Part shown: positions 17,264 through 24,019 of the stretch, one piece after another
How positions within the stretch are numbered: the stretch's first letter is position 1
Layout of the letters: each line of letters opens with the position of its first letter
Virus record (IMG/VR): IMGVR_UViG_3300042391_000882
Coordinates: 1 to 35,143 of that record
Strand: one strand, 5' to 3'
Source: a virus
DNA length: 35,143 bases
Position numbers and translations under genes: made by a program
The notes under the pieces: generated by a model
Database searches by the model: none
The model's input: only the letters and a program-made list of their open reading frames with translations
What the model was told of the DNA's origin: nothing

Positions 17264-17781
17264 GGCGGCAAAAGGCGGATGAATTTCCGGGACTCCTTGA
17301 AGTTACGGGACTTATCCCACACCCCGTCCCCCTCACGGCCACCACTGGCCCCGGTGTTCCCTTCGATGGTTTTGATAACCCCTCTGGCATCATCAGCCAC
17401 CAAGCCCGTATGGCTCATGTCAAAAGTCACGATGTCTCCCGTCCGTAGTGATGGAATGTCGTCAGCGAACATCACCTGCAGGCCGCGTTTCTTGGCCCAG
17501 TCTTCCAGTCCAAAGGCGGCGGCAGTCTTCGGCCTCCATTTTTCAAATCCGGCCGGCGTCAGCTTCAGTGCTGCCAACACCTCCTTATCCTGCCCCCATT
17601 GCTGAATGCACCAGCATACAAACGCCGCACACCATGGCCAGCCAGTCGGCTGCTCCTTCGCCAGATCACAGGCCGCCTGATATTCACGCACCCTCTTCCC
17701 ACTATTCCGCCCCACTTCACGCACCCCCACCTCGCGGCGGGCGATCTCGATCAGCTTCTGGCGGACGGGGAGAGTGCTCAT
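17260..17781 (-). CDS. CHAP-domain endolysin
   Basis: A 173-residue peptidoglycan hydrolase. It starts IEIARREVGVREVGRNSG, then WPWCAAFVCWCIQQWG with the catalytic Cys within WCAAF, the CHAP pattern. A GDIVTFDMSHTGLVADDARG segment supplies the probable catalytic His, followed by IEGNTGASGG. No signal peptide, so release needs the holin. The start at 17781 (MSTLPVRQ) was chosen because it overlaps the upstream TGA in an ATGA junction. It would cleave peptide or amide bonds in host murein at lysis. Confidence 0.88.
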   Translation of the reverse strand: MSTLPVRQKLIEIARREVGVREVGRNSGKRVREYQAACDLAKEQPTGWPWCAAFVCWCIQQWGQDKEVLAALKLTPAGFEKWRPKTAAAFGLEDWAKKRGLQVMFADDIPSLRTGDIVTFDMSHTGLVADDARGVIKTIEGNTGASGGREGDGVWDKSRNFKESRKFIRLLPP

Positions 17782-18005
17782 GATTTGCGAACCCAAGCCA
17801 GCAAAAGGTGGATGATGGTGTCGATGATCCAGCCAGCCTGCCCTTGCAGATAGGAAACCGCCTTTGTCCTCACGAACTCCAGCTTCTCCGACCCCTTCCC
17901 GAACCGGGCATCAGCAACACTGATCGCCTCAACAATCGCCGCGATTGCCAGCTTGTTGTTGTCAGCCAACCAGGTGGCGATGTATTTCAGGAGGAAAACT
18001 TTCAT
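17778..18005 (-). CDS. Holin-like protein (LL-H type pattern)
   Basis: A 75-residue protein directly before the endolysin, overlapping both neighbours by 4 nt. It lacks a long classical N-terminal membrane span but has amphipathic hydrophobic segments: KLAIAAIVEAISVADAR and a C-terminal WIIDTIIHLLLAWVRKS. The arrangement (A-aVEA...G...K...V...IDTII) resembles the C-terminal half of LL-H family holins. Position next to endolysin supports a lysis role; exact family needs confirmation. Confidence 0.55.
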   Translation of the reverse strand: MKVFLLKYIATWLADNNKLAIAAIVEAISVADARFGKGSEKLEFVRTKAVSYLQGQAGWIIDTIIHLLLAWVRKS

Positions 18006-18289
18006 GGGGTAAAGCGCAGGCGCTTCAGGGTTTGCATCGCCGCTTGTTCGTCAGCGGCTTGGCGTTCCAGTTCGGACTTAGTGCGGGGAATCAGTGGGGT
18101 GAATTGGAGCGGTTCGGGTTGGATGGGCTTGGCCCAGGAATCGATTTCAGCTATTTTAAGAGTTTGTTTTGCCGCCTGGTAATCGTGAGAGCAGCTAGTC
18201 AGGATCACCGAAAAGATTAACGCTGCCCTTAGTAACCATCCGCAGGCCGACCTGCAGAATGCCAGCAGCCATGAGAACCAAGTCAGCAT
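18002..18289 (-). CDS. Putative outer-membrane lipoprotein (o-spanin-like), partly nested in the holin gene
   Basis: A 95-residue frame, start chosen at ATG 18289, that overlaps the end of the 72-residue holin-like gene in another frame. A hydrophobic region ends in a lipobox-like Leu-Thr-Ser-Cys (Cys about residue 33), followed by a Pro-rich and charged mature part (KPIQPEPLQFTPLIPRTKSE). Small size, lipobox, Pro content and overlap are the marks of o-spanins in nested spanin genes. The end overlaps the next gene by ATGA, which supports that it is translated. The start is uncertain. Confidence 0.5.
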   Translation of the reverse strand: MLTWFSWLLAFCRSACGWLLRAALIFSVILTSCSHDYQAAKQTLKIAEIDSWAKPIQPEPLQFTPLIPRTKSELERQAADEQAAMQTLKRLRFTP

Positions 18290-18413
18290 GGGCCGCGATC
18301 CACGGCGCGAGACCGGGAGCAAAGGAACCAACCGCACCGGCCACGGCAACCAACACCCCTGCGAAGGCGGTCTTGGATTTGAAGATGGATTTGGAGCTAT
18401 TGATTTCATTCAT
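18195..18413 (-). CDS. Two-span holin-like membrane protein
   Basis: A 72-residue protein with two hydrophobic spans (AFAGVLVAVAGAVGSFAPGL about 17-36, and LVLMAAGILQVGLRMVT about 45-61) and a short charged C-terminus. It resembles the small holins of many siphoviruses that start with a Lys-rich SKTAFAG segment. It overlaps the upstream lipoprotein by ATGA and the downstream lipoprotein-like frame by about 95 nt. Probably the pore-forming holin or an antiholin of the cassette. Confidence 0.65.
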   Translation of the reverse strand: MNEINSSKSIFKSKTAFAGVLVAVAGAVGSFAPGLAPWIAAHADLVLMAAGILQVGLRMVTKGSVNLFGDPD

Positions 18414-18805
18414 GGCTGGATAGGAGCTTCCTCCACGGGGTTAAGGATTTTGAGCTTCTCCACATCAGCCGCCGAAGTGGTAGCGGCCCGGCTCGTCTCC
18501 TCTTTAGCCAGAATGCGGGTCGTGCTCTCGCTTGTGCGGAACATCGACGTTGCCGCCTCCGTGACCGCCTTCACGCCATAGTAGTTGGCGATCTTGCCGG
18601 GGATCACCGTCTCATCCTTGCCAGTGTCGCTATAACTCAGCGTCCCCAGCGGCCCGGAATAACTGGCAGTCTCCCCAGCAGACTTCGTAAAGACAGACCC
18701 GCCCAGGGAAACCACAGACTCCCCGGAGCGGATCAGGGGCCGCACCGTGCAAGCGGCACACGCCAGCGCCGTGAAGGCGGATAGGGCGGCGATTGCTCGG
18801 AGCAT
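18410..18805 (-). CDS. Lipoprotein, first gene of the late operon
   Basis: A 131-residue secreted protein. Residues 1-19 form a signal peptide ending in a lipobox-like Leu-Ala-Cys-Ala-Ala-Cys stretch (IAALSAFTALACAAC); the mature part is Ser/Thr/Ala-rich with strands and a helical C-terminus (ATTSAADVEKLKILNPVEEA). It begins the leftward late operon directly next to the divergent control region. Could be an outer-membrane lysis lipoprotein (o-spanin-like) or a superinfection-exclusion lipoprotein. No family is recognised. Confidence 0.6.
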   Translation of the reverse strand: MLRAIAALSAFTALACAACTVRPLIRSGESVVSLGGSVFTKSAGETASYSGPLGTLSYSDTGKDETVIPGKIANYYGVKAVTEAATSMFRTSESTTRILAKEETSRAATTSAADVEKLKILNPVEEAPIQP

Positions 18806-18846
18806 GGCGGACCTATCCCTTTTTATCAGGCTTCCCGCAAGACTGG

Positions 18847-18866
18847 ATTTCTGTCGTATCAGAAAT
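18847..18866. promoter_or_regulatory. Palindromic operator candidate, copy 1
   Basis: Perfect inverted repeat ATTTCTG-N6-CAGAAAT. The same arms and spacing occur at 34941-34960 in the other control region, and the match extends to ATTTCTGTC-N4-CAGAAATTA. Two copies, one in each control region, suggest an operator for a phage repressor or activator. The protein that binds is unknown; the RHH protein at 33780-33998 or the small HTH at 18936 are candidates. Confidence 0.6.
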
Positions 18867-18869
18867 TAG

Positions 18870-18923
18870 TGAACCAACTGAACCTTGTGACCCAAAAGAA
18901 CTTGCTGAACCATCTGAACCCCA
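18870..18923 (+). repeat. Six tandem 9-bp repeats (TGAACC-N3), iteron-like
   Basis: TGAACC starts at 18870, 18879, 18906 and 18915. The intervening 9-mers at 18888 (TGACCC) and 18897 (AGAACT) are degenerate copies, so the period is 9 bp over 54 bp. The array lies right after the palindrome and 12 nt before the HTH gene start. It could be an array of operator half-sites, iterons or a terminase/cos recognition region. It is not inside any gene I call. Confidence 0.6.
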
Positions 18924-18935
18924 TACCATTCAACC

Positions 18936-19091
18936 ATGGCAAAACTCAGTTCGTCCCAGGCTGCGAAAAAACTTGGCATCTCACAGCAGCACGTTGTCAG
19001 GCTGTGCAAGAAAGGGGTTCTGAACGGCTCAAGAATCCACAACAAAAGCTGGTGGCAAGTCGAGCTGCCCAAAAAGGAGGCCGACCCATGA
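18936..19091 (+). CDS. Small helix-turn-helix protein (excisionase/MerR-type)
   Basis: A 51-residue protein with an HTH of the excisionase/MerR type: SSSQAAKKLGISQQHVVRLC (helix, turn, recognition helix), then a wing-like GVLNGSRIHNKSWW segment. First gene of the rightward terminase operon, directly after the 9-bp repeat array and palindrome, so it may autoregulate or activate there. It could also be a small DNA-binding packaging cofactor. Its TGA overlaps the next ATG (ATGA). The protein is shorter than most annotated genes and easily missed. Confidence 0.75.
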   Translation: MAKLSSSQAAKKLGISQQHVVRLCKKGVLNGSRIHNKSWWQVELPKKEADP

Positions 19092-19240
19092 GACTTCTGA
19101 ATGCCCTGATCAACCTCGGCCTCCAGCTCATCGCCTCCGCCCTCGCCATCATCGCCATCCCGCCGGCCATCTGCGCCGCCGTCATCCTCTTACTAGCCTC
19201 CACCATCTCCCATCATGCAGACCACCAAGTCCCACGATAG
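19088..19240 (+). CDS. Small membrane protein
   Basis: A 50-residue frame with a long hydrophobic stretch (LGLQLIASALAIIAIPPAIC then AAVILLLAS) consistent with one or two membrane spans and a short polar C-terminus. Its ATG overlaps the HTH stop (ATGA), arguing for translational coupling, but it also overlaps the terminase small subunit start by 26 nt. Function unknown; it might be a lysis or exclusion peptide. Confidence 0.45.
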   Translation: MRLLNALINLGLQLIASALAIIAIPPAICAAVILLLASTISHHADHQVPR

Positions 19241-19691
19241 CCTCGGCCGCACCCGCCGCGTCAGCCAAGGTGGAGCCGGTCCCAAGCCCCTGCCCAGCAA
19301 AGATGCCCCCAAGGCCGGAGAGTTTGACGCCAGCCCCCCTGACCACCTTGAAGCCCACGGTCTCAAGTTCTGGGACGACGCCGTGGAGTGCCTGCTACTC
19401 ATGGGATTCATCGACGCCGCTGACAGAATCTTCCTGATCCACGCCGCCGAATCCTTCCAGCTTTACAAGGAGTGCCGCGACTCCATCCAGCTGGATGGCC
19501 GCACCATCTGCGACAACCAAGGCAACGTCAAAGCCCACCCTTTGATGAATACCATGCTCAAGTCAGGAAAGGATTGCTTCTCCTACCTCTCCAGCCTCGG
19601 CCTCACCCCATCCGCCCGCGCCAAGTTCGGCGGCAACGTCAAGGAAGACGACCCCTTCGCCGAACTCCTCAAAGCCCAGCGTGGTAACTGA
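19215..19691 (+). CDS. Terminase small subunit (P27 family)
   Basis: A 158-residue protein matching the P27-type small terminase: a disordered Lys/Pro/Gly N-terminus (PLPSKDAPKAGEFDASPP), a helical core (HLEAHGLKFWDDAVECLLLM, IDAADRIFLIHAAESF), the NTMLKSGKDCFSYLSSLGLTP segment and a C-terminal LTPSARAKFGG motif. Binds phage DNA at the packaging initiation site and activates the large subunit. Followed directly by the HNH gene (TGA then ATG). Confidence 0.87.
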   Translation: MQTTKSHDSLGRTRRVSQGGAGPKPLPSKDAPKAGEFDASPPDHLEAHGLKFWDDAVECLLLMGFIDAADRIFLIHAAESFQLYKECRDSIQLDGRTICDNQGNVKAHPLMNTMLKSGKDCFSYLSSLGLTPSARAKFGGNVKEDDPFAELLKAQRGN

Positions 19692-20033
19692 ATGCCCACC
19701 AAGCCGCCCCAGCACAGCCTGCCCAAGTTCACCGCGCCATCTCACGCCAGGCAGGTTTATGACAGGCAAACCCGGCGGATGACCGCCGGCCTGCGGATCG
19801 CCTCCGATCTCCGCAATTCCAATTTCTGGAAGCGCGTCAGGCTCACCTACATCTCCCGGAATCCCATCTGCGAAAACCCCCACGGCTGGCACGGCGAGTT
19901 CCCCCCGCCAGCGCAGGAAGTCCATCACAAGGAAAGCCTGCAGACCGCCCCTCACCTCGCCTTTGTGCACTCCAATCTAATGGCCCTCTGCGTAAAGTGT
20001 CACGCCAAATACAGCCAAGAGGAAAGACAATGA
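19692..20033 (+). CDS. HNH endonuclease, packaging-associated
   Basis: A 113-residue HNH nuclease. The motif is in the C-terminal half: EVHHKES, then HSNLMALCVKCHAKYS, with metal-binding Cys in VKC and CENP upstream. Location between small and large terminase is the arrangement seen in cos-type HK97-like phages, where this nuclease works with the terminase during genome packaging. That suggests cohesive ends, though the cos site itself is not identified. Confidence 0.85.
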   Translation: MPTKPPQHSLPKFTAPSHARQVYDRQTRRMTAGLRIASDLRNSNFWKRVRLTYISRNPICENPHGWHGEFPPPAQEVHHKESLQTAPHLAFVHSNLMALCVKCHAKYSQEERQ

Positions 20034-20036
20034 ACC

Positions 20037-21752
20037 ATGCCAGCCAAGCGCCACACCGCCCCGGCAGAAGACCCCGCCACCGCCTATGCGCGATCCGTCC
20101 TGTCCGGAGAGACTCCGGCAGGAAAGCTGGTTAAGCTCGCGTGTCAGCGGCATTTAAATGATCTGGATCGGCAGGGCGGTGATGCCTTCCCGTTCGTTTG
20201 GGAGCCTCTCAAGGGTGCCATCTTCGCGCAATTCTGCTCACTGCTCCGGCACTACAAAGGCCGATTCAAAAACCAGCCTTTCGAGCTTGCCCCGTTCCAG
20301 CTTTTCATCGGTGGCCTGTTGTTTGGATGGGTGCATAAAGACACAGGACTGAGGCGGTTCCGCACCGCAGTTATCCGTGTGCCCCGGAAGAACGGAAAAA
20401 CTGCCTTCGCCGCCGCGCTTGCCCTCTTCTTGTTATCCATGGACGGGGAAGCCGGAGCAGAGGTTTACTTCGCCGCCACCAAAAGGGACCAGGCAAAACT
20501 CGGTTGGTCAGACGCCTGTCGGTTCCTGAAATACTGCCCCCGCTCCATGAAGGCCCGGTTCGTCGAGCGTCAGAATATCCTTGAGTTCCCCAGCGCTGAC
20601 GGAAAGCTGGTGCCGCTGTCAGGTGATTCCGATACCCAGGACGGACTCAATCCCCACGCCGCCATCTGTGACGAGGTCCACCAATGGACAGACCGCAGCC
20701 TATGGGATGCATTGGAAGACGGCATGGGAGCGCGGGAACAGCCTGTCATGGTGGACATCTCCACGGCGGGCACAGATACCTCCACGTTCGCGTATGAAAC
20801 TCACAAGCGCGGTGAAGACATCTTGGACGGCACCCTCGTTGACGAATCCTTTCTGGTCTACATCGCCATGGCAGACCCAGAGGACTTGGCAGACTACGCC
20901 AATCCCGCCGTCTGGGAAAAGGCAAACCCGGCACTGGGCACAGTCAAAAGTTACGACTACATGGCCCAGCAGATCAAGGTCGTGGAAGCCACCCCCTCCA
21001 AGCTGACCACCTTCCTGACAAAACAACTCAACATCTGGGCCAATGCCGATGAACGATGGCTTGATCCCACCGACTGGATCGCCGGGAACCACGCAGGGCT
21101 GGCGGAAAAACTCCTCGGCCGGAAGTGCCACGGCGCTTTGGATTTGGCCAAGGTCTCCGACTTGTCAGCATTCGCCTTGGTCTTTCGCCCTGATGAAGTA
21201 TTCGCAGCCACAGGCATCAAAGGCAAGTATGCCCTCCTCGCTTGGGCTTGGTGTCCCGGTGACGACATCACCAAGCGCAGCCGCGAGCACCGCGTCCCCT
21301 ACGATGCATGGGAGAGATCCGGCTGGATCACCAAGACCCCCGGCAACGTGACCGACTTCGGGATTCTCCGGGCCGGCGTGGAATCCCTCTGCCAGAAGTA
21401 TCAGGTAACCGACATCGCCTTTGACCGCTGGGGATCGCAAGAGACGGTGCAGCATATGCAGGAGGCCGGGCTTTCGGTCTTCGCCTTTGGTCAGGGATTC
21501 AAAGATATGTCCCCGCCCACCTCCGAAATGGAGCGGCTGGTCAAAGGCGGGAACCTCCTGCACGAGGATAACCCACTGCTGGCCTGGTGCGCCGGTAACG
21601 TGACCTGCGAAATTGATCCTACCGGAGCGATCAAGCCCAACAAGAAAAAGTCCCGCGAGAAGATCGACCCCATAGTTTCCGCCGTGATGGCGCTGGGGCG
21701 AACGCTGGCGGTCGATGCGGTGGTCGCGGCCCCCACCGTATGGGTCGCTTAG
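20037..21752 (+). CDS. Terminase large subunit (HK97-type)
   Basis: A 571-residue packaging motor and nuclease. Walker A-like VPRKNGKT at residues 115-122, Walker B Asp212-Glu213 in AICDEVHQW, and a nuclease domain with Asp369 (HGALDLAKVSD), Asp463 (IAFDRWGSQ) and Asp544 (EKIDPIVSAV). Length and motif order match Terminase_1. Plus-strand orientation, opposite to portal and capsid genes. It ends at 21752, directly abutting the stop of the convergent gene. Confidence 0.96.
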   Translation: MPAKRHTAPAEDPATAYARSVLSGETPAGKLVKLACQRHLNDLDRQGGDAFPFVWEPLKGAIFAQFCSLLRHYKGRFKNQPFELAPFQLFIGGLLFGWVHKDTGLRRFRTAVIRVPRKNGKTAFAAALALFLLSMDGEAGAEVYFAATKRDQAKLGWSDACRFLKYCPRSMKARFVERQNILEFPSADGKLVPLSGDSDTQDGLNPHAAICDEVHQWTDRSLWDALEDGMGAREQPVMVDISTAGTDTSTFAYETHKRGEDILDGTLVDESFLVYIAMADPEDLADYANPAVWEKANPALGTVKSYDYMAQQIKVVEATPSKLTTFLTKQLNIWANADERWLDPTDWIAGNHAGLAEKLLGRKCHGALDLAKVSDLSAFALVFRPDEVFAATGIKGKYALLAWAWCPGDDITKRSREHRVPYDAWERSGWITKTPGNVTDFGILRAGVESLCQKYQVTDIAFDRWGSQETVQHMQEAGLSVFAFGQGFKDMSPPTSEMERLVKGGNLLHEDNPLLAWCAGNVTCEIDPTGAIKPNKKKSREKIDPIVSAVMALGRTLAVDAVVAAPTVWVA

Positions 21753-21932
21753 TCAATAATCCAACATCCTCTTCACCATCTCCACCATCTCCCACCGGCT
21801 ACAGGTCGTCCGCCCCTCCAGCCTCACAATAATCTGAGCGATCAACCGGAGCAGGCCCGCGTCCGTCATCCCGGCAGCGTGCGCGGCCCGGATCGTTTTG
21901 TCGGCGTTGGCTTGGAGGGTGTTCACTTGCAT
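21753..21932 (-). CDS. Small unknown protein at the end of the early operon
   Basis: A 59-residue frame: Ala-rich helix (TLQANADKTIRAAHAAGM), then LLRLIAQIIVRLEGRTTC and a C-terminal helix (EMVEMVKRMLDY). ATG at 21932 overlaps the endonuclease VII gene by 10 nt. Its stop is directly adjacent to the terminase stop on the other strand, with no room for a terminator between. Unknown function; helical content and size recall small phage regulatory peptides. Easily missed because of its length. Confidence 0.6.
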   Translation of the reverse strand: MQVNTLQANADKTIRAAHAAGMTDAGLLRLIAQIIVRLEGRTTCSRWEMVEMVKRMLDY

Positions 21933-22603
21933 GGCGGATACTCAATCTCCAGCAGCAGCCGCAGGCAGTGGATCGCTTTCTCAATATCTTCCCGACCATT
22001 TTTGTATTTGGCGAGGTAACCTAGGACCGCAGTTACTTTCCCGCAATCGTCGCTGAGATGCCCAAGCGCAGCGTTGCACTGAAAGCAAACAACCCCCCTG
22101 ACGGCGCCGGTTGCGTGGCAGTGATCTACATGGCGGTTGCGGGAGGTTCTAAACCCCTTTCCGCAGCACTGACACTTATCAATCACGGACAAAGCGCATG
22201 CTACGTCCCTGCTTACTTTGTACTTGGACGCTATTCTGGTTATTCTGTTTTTGATCTGACTCTCCGGCCTCGCCGCGCAATCCCGATTTGACCTCAGGAT
22301 GCACACGAGGCACCTAGTCCTTTGCTTGTGCCTCACGTTTTTATTGCACTCCGAGCATGACTTGGCGCACTGCAGGCAAAGCTTTGCCCCCTTAGGAACT
22401 CCATATTCCTTTGCTGCCCCGCAGCGAACACACGGTGTATATTTCCTGTATTGTATTGCCTTCTCTGCATAACATGCCTTACACCGTGATTGCCTCCCGT
22501 CCCACATCCGCGTCTGCGCCGAGAACATCTCAAACGGTTTATAGGTAGTGCATCCAGTGCATACTTTACCGAAGTCATCGCAGATTGCCTTTCGCTTTGC
22601 CAT
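21923..22603 (-). CDS. Endonuclease VII-like HNH nuclease with N-terminal Cys-rich region
   Basis: A 226-residue nuclease. Residues ~15-107 hold paired CxxC motifs (C15/C18, C41/C44, C58/C61, C76/C79, C83/C86, C98/C101). The C-terminal part matches the recombination endonuclease VII fold: CQCCGKG (144-150), RHVDHCHATGAVRG with His158, Asp160, His161 and His163, and VVCFQCNAALGHLSD. It would resolve branched DNA or Holliday junctions before packaging. The last ~20 residues (EDIEKAIHCLRLLLEIE) resemble the C-terminal helix of the DUF3310 protein next door. Confidence 0.8.
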   Translation of the reverse strand: MAKRKAICDDFGKVCTGCTTYKPFEMFSAQTRMWDGRQSRCKACYAEKAIQYRKYTPCVRCGAAKEYGVPKGAKLCLQCAKSCSECNKNVRHKQRTRCLVCILRSNRDCAARPESQIKNRITRIASKYKVSRDVACALSVIDKCQCCGKGFRTSRNRHVDHCHATGAVRGVVCFQCNAALGHLSDDCGKVTAVLGYLAKYKNGREDIEKAIHCLRLLLEIEYPPCK

Positions 22604-22605
22604 AT

Positions 22606-22842
22606 TTATACCGTAGGTTCCTTTTCGCGTAACTCAATCAATATCTCAAGGCAGTGTCGAGCTTTTCGTAAATCCTGAATGCCGCCTTTTGCTTCCCATC
22701 GCGTCACGTATTTGACGACGCATCCTTCTAAGAATCCTATCCGGTTCCGCTGGCAGTATTCCGCAGGCTGGATGGCGAGGGCTTTGTAGTGCCGGCCACC
22801 GACTTGATCTTCGAGGGCGGTTGGTTGGGTGGGTTGGGTCAT
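22606..22842 (-). CDS. DUF3310-like protein
   Basis: A 78-residue protein with the DUF3310 pattern: HYKALAIQPAEYCQRNRI, GFLEGCVVKYVTRWEAKGG, then IQDLRKARHCLEILIEL. This phage family is called nucleotide kinase-like in some annotations but has no proven activity. It lies between two small unknown genes and endonuclease VII, in the nucleotide/recombination end of the early operon. Confidence 0.75.
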   Translation of the reverse strand: MTQPTQPTALEDQVGGRHYKALAIQPAEYCQRNRIGFLEGCVVKYVTRWEAKGGIQDLRKARHCLEILIELREKEPTV

Positions 22843-22854
22843 GTTGGGTTTGGC

Positions 22855-23103
22855 TCAGTTCAAAGGATTTGCCTCAATGGCCTTTGTGATCTCATCCAAA
22901 ATATCCAAGGCATCCTCAACGGCGCAGGCTTGAAAAAACCCCCACGCGCCCTCCTCCTTCCATTCATTGCCGATCCTTGTGCCCCGCACTCGAGGCTCCT
23001 CTGTGCCGTCTTCGCAGGCCAAAACTTTTGAGTAGTGGCCGGTGGCGAGTAGCGCGGAGACGATTGTGATCAATTCTTGTCTGTCGTATGTTGGTTCGTT
23101 CAT
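22855..23103 (-). CDS. Hypothetical protein
   Basis: An 82-residue acidic protein (TIVSALLATGHYSKVL, then EDALDILDEITKAIE) with no recognised family. It contains an N-terminal helix and a C-terminal Asp/Glu-rich helix. Separated from neighbours by only a few bases; probably co-translated. Confidence 0.55.
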   Translation of the reverse strand: MNEPTYDRQELITIVSALLATGHYSKVLACEDGTEEPRVRGTRIGNEWKEEGAWGFFQACAVEDALDILDEITKAIEANPLN

Positions 23104-23108
23104 GGTAA

Positions 23109-23303
23109 TTAGCAGTATTCACCATCTCTGGTGTAGTGAGTAGTGATGTAGTGGGTGGTGCCTTCGTGCTTGTATTCGTTAAGTTCCTCTTGGAGGGCTT
23201 TTAGCGTCGCCTCCAGTTCCACGATTCGGTCGTCAGCATTGCATTGCTGGCATTCGGAATTTGGGTCGCCGTGACCGTGTTTGCATTCTGGGTATTTGCT
23301 CAT
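23109..23303 (-). CDS. Small Cys/His protein with coiled coil
   Basis: A 64-residue protein. N-terminal Cys/His cluster (ECKHGHGDPNSECQQC) could bind one zinc; residues ~25-45 form a charged helix with heptad-like spacing (RIVELEATLKALQEELNE). No family recognised. Lies just after the helicase loader gene in the transcription direction. Confidence 0.55.
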   Translation of the reverse strand: MSKYPECKHGHGDPNSECQQCNADDRIVELEATLKALQEELNEYKHEGTTHYITTHYTRDGEYC

Positions 23304-23323
23304 GTTGGTTTTCTAGTTCGGGT

Positions 23324-24019
23324 TCATCCCTCAAAAATAACAGAGTGCTGCACCAGCCGCCGCTCGATGGCGTCAGCCGTCCCCTGATCCACTCCCTTCC
23401 CCGCCGCGATCTTCGCCGCCAATCTCCCGGGCCCATGCTGCGCCGTCCAGCAGGTCAGGAGCAGTGCCGTGTTCCGGTGCTCCAGCAGCTCGAAAAGTTT
23501 CTCTGCGAAAGCCTCTGTGAACTTCACTTCGGCCAGATCATCGATCACCAAAAGCGGCACATTCCGCAGACTGGCCAGAGTTTTCCGCGCATCATCTCTA
23601 TCCGCCCCATCCAGCATAGCCGCATTGAGCGCCAAAGCCCGCAGGGCGGCTCCGGTGAGCCATCGGAAGGGGATTGCCGCAGACAGCACCATCAACGCCA
23701 TACAGTGCGTTTTCCCGCAGCCGGACGGCCCATGGATTCCTAGTCCCGTTTGACCCACTTTCGGAAGCCAGCTTGCGGCTTGCCGGAGCCGGATCGAAAC
23801 GGATTGGATTTCGGCGGCTTGGTAGGCTGGCGGGACGATCTTTTCCCAGGCGTCACGAAAGCTCCGCGCGGCCTTCGCAGTCGCCTCCTCAAGTGCACGT
23901 TTGTCGTCGCAGGCTTGGCAGAGACAGGCGAGGCCGGCCAGCAGCTCCCGGCCCAGAAAGATCACAGCCTCACGGGTCACGGCGGTGCCGCAGATTGGAC
24001 AGGGGGCGGTGCGGGTCAT
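23324..24019 (-). CDS. DnaC-like helicase loader ATPase with N-terminal zinc-binding region
   Basis: A 231-residue AAA+ protein. Residues 7-10 (CPIC) and 32-37 (CLCQAC) are probable zinc ligands; Walker A GPSGCGKTH at 97-105, Walker B PLLVIDDL at 155-162, followed by a C-terminal TADAIERRLVQHSVI segment with an arginine-finger-like Arg. It overlaps the initiator gene by ATGA, like lambda O-P and other initiator-loader pairs. Predicted to load the host DnaB onto the phage origin. Confidence 0.85.
   Translation of the reverse strand: MTRTAPCPICGTAVTREAVIFLGRELLAGLACLCQACDDKRALEEATAKAARSFRDAWEKIVPPAYQAAEIQSVSIRLRQAASWLPKVGQTGLGIHGPSGCGKTHCMALMVLSAAIPFRWLTGAALRALALNAAMLDGADRDDARKTLASLRNVPLLVIDDLAEVKFTEAFAEKLFELLEHRNTALLLTCWTAQHGPGRLAAKIAAGKGVDQGTADAIERRLVQHSVIFEG

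Larger units (their letters stand above)
18806..18935. promoter_or_regulatory. Divergent control region between late leftward and terminase rightward operons
   Basis: This 130-bp non-coding stretch separates the leftward lipoprotein-to-tail operon from the rightward HTH-terminase operon. It contains a 20-bp palindrome and six 9-bp tandem repeats (separate entries). Promoters for both directions are expected here, but I see no strong -10/-35 pair in either direction. Confidence 0.6.

Noticed and set aside
21799-21999. 66-codon minus-strand frame
   Set aside because: Overlaps the 59-residue gene and the end of endonuclease VII; Arg/Cys-rich shadow.
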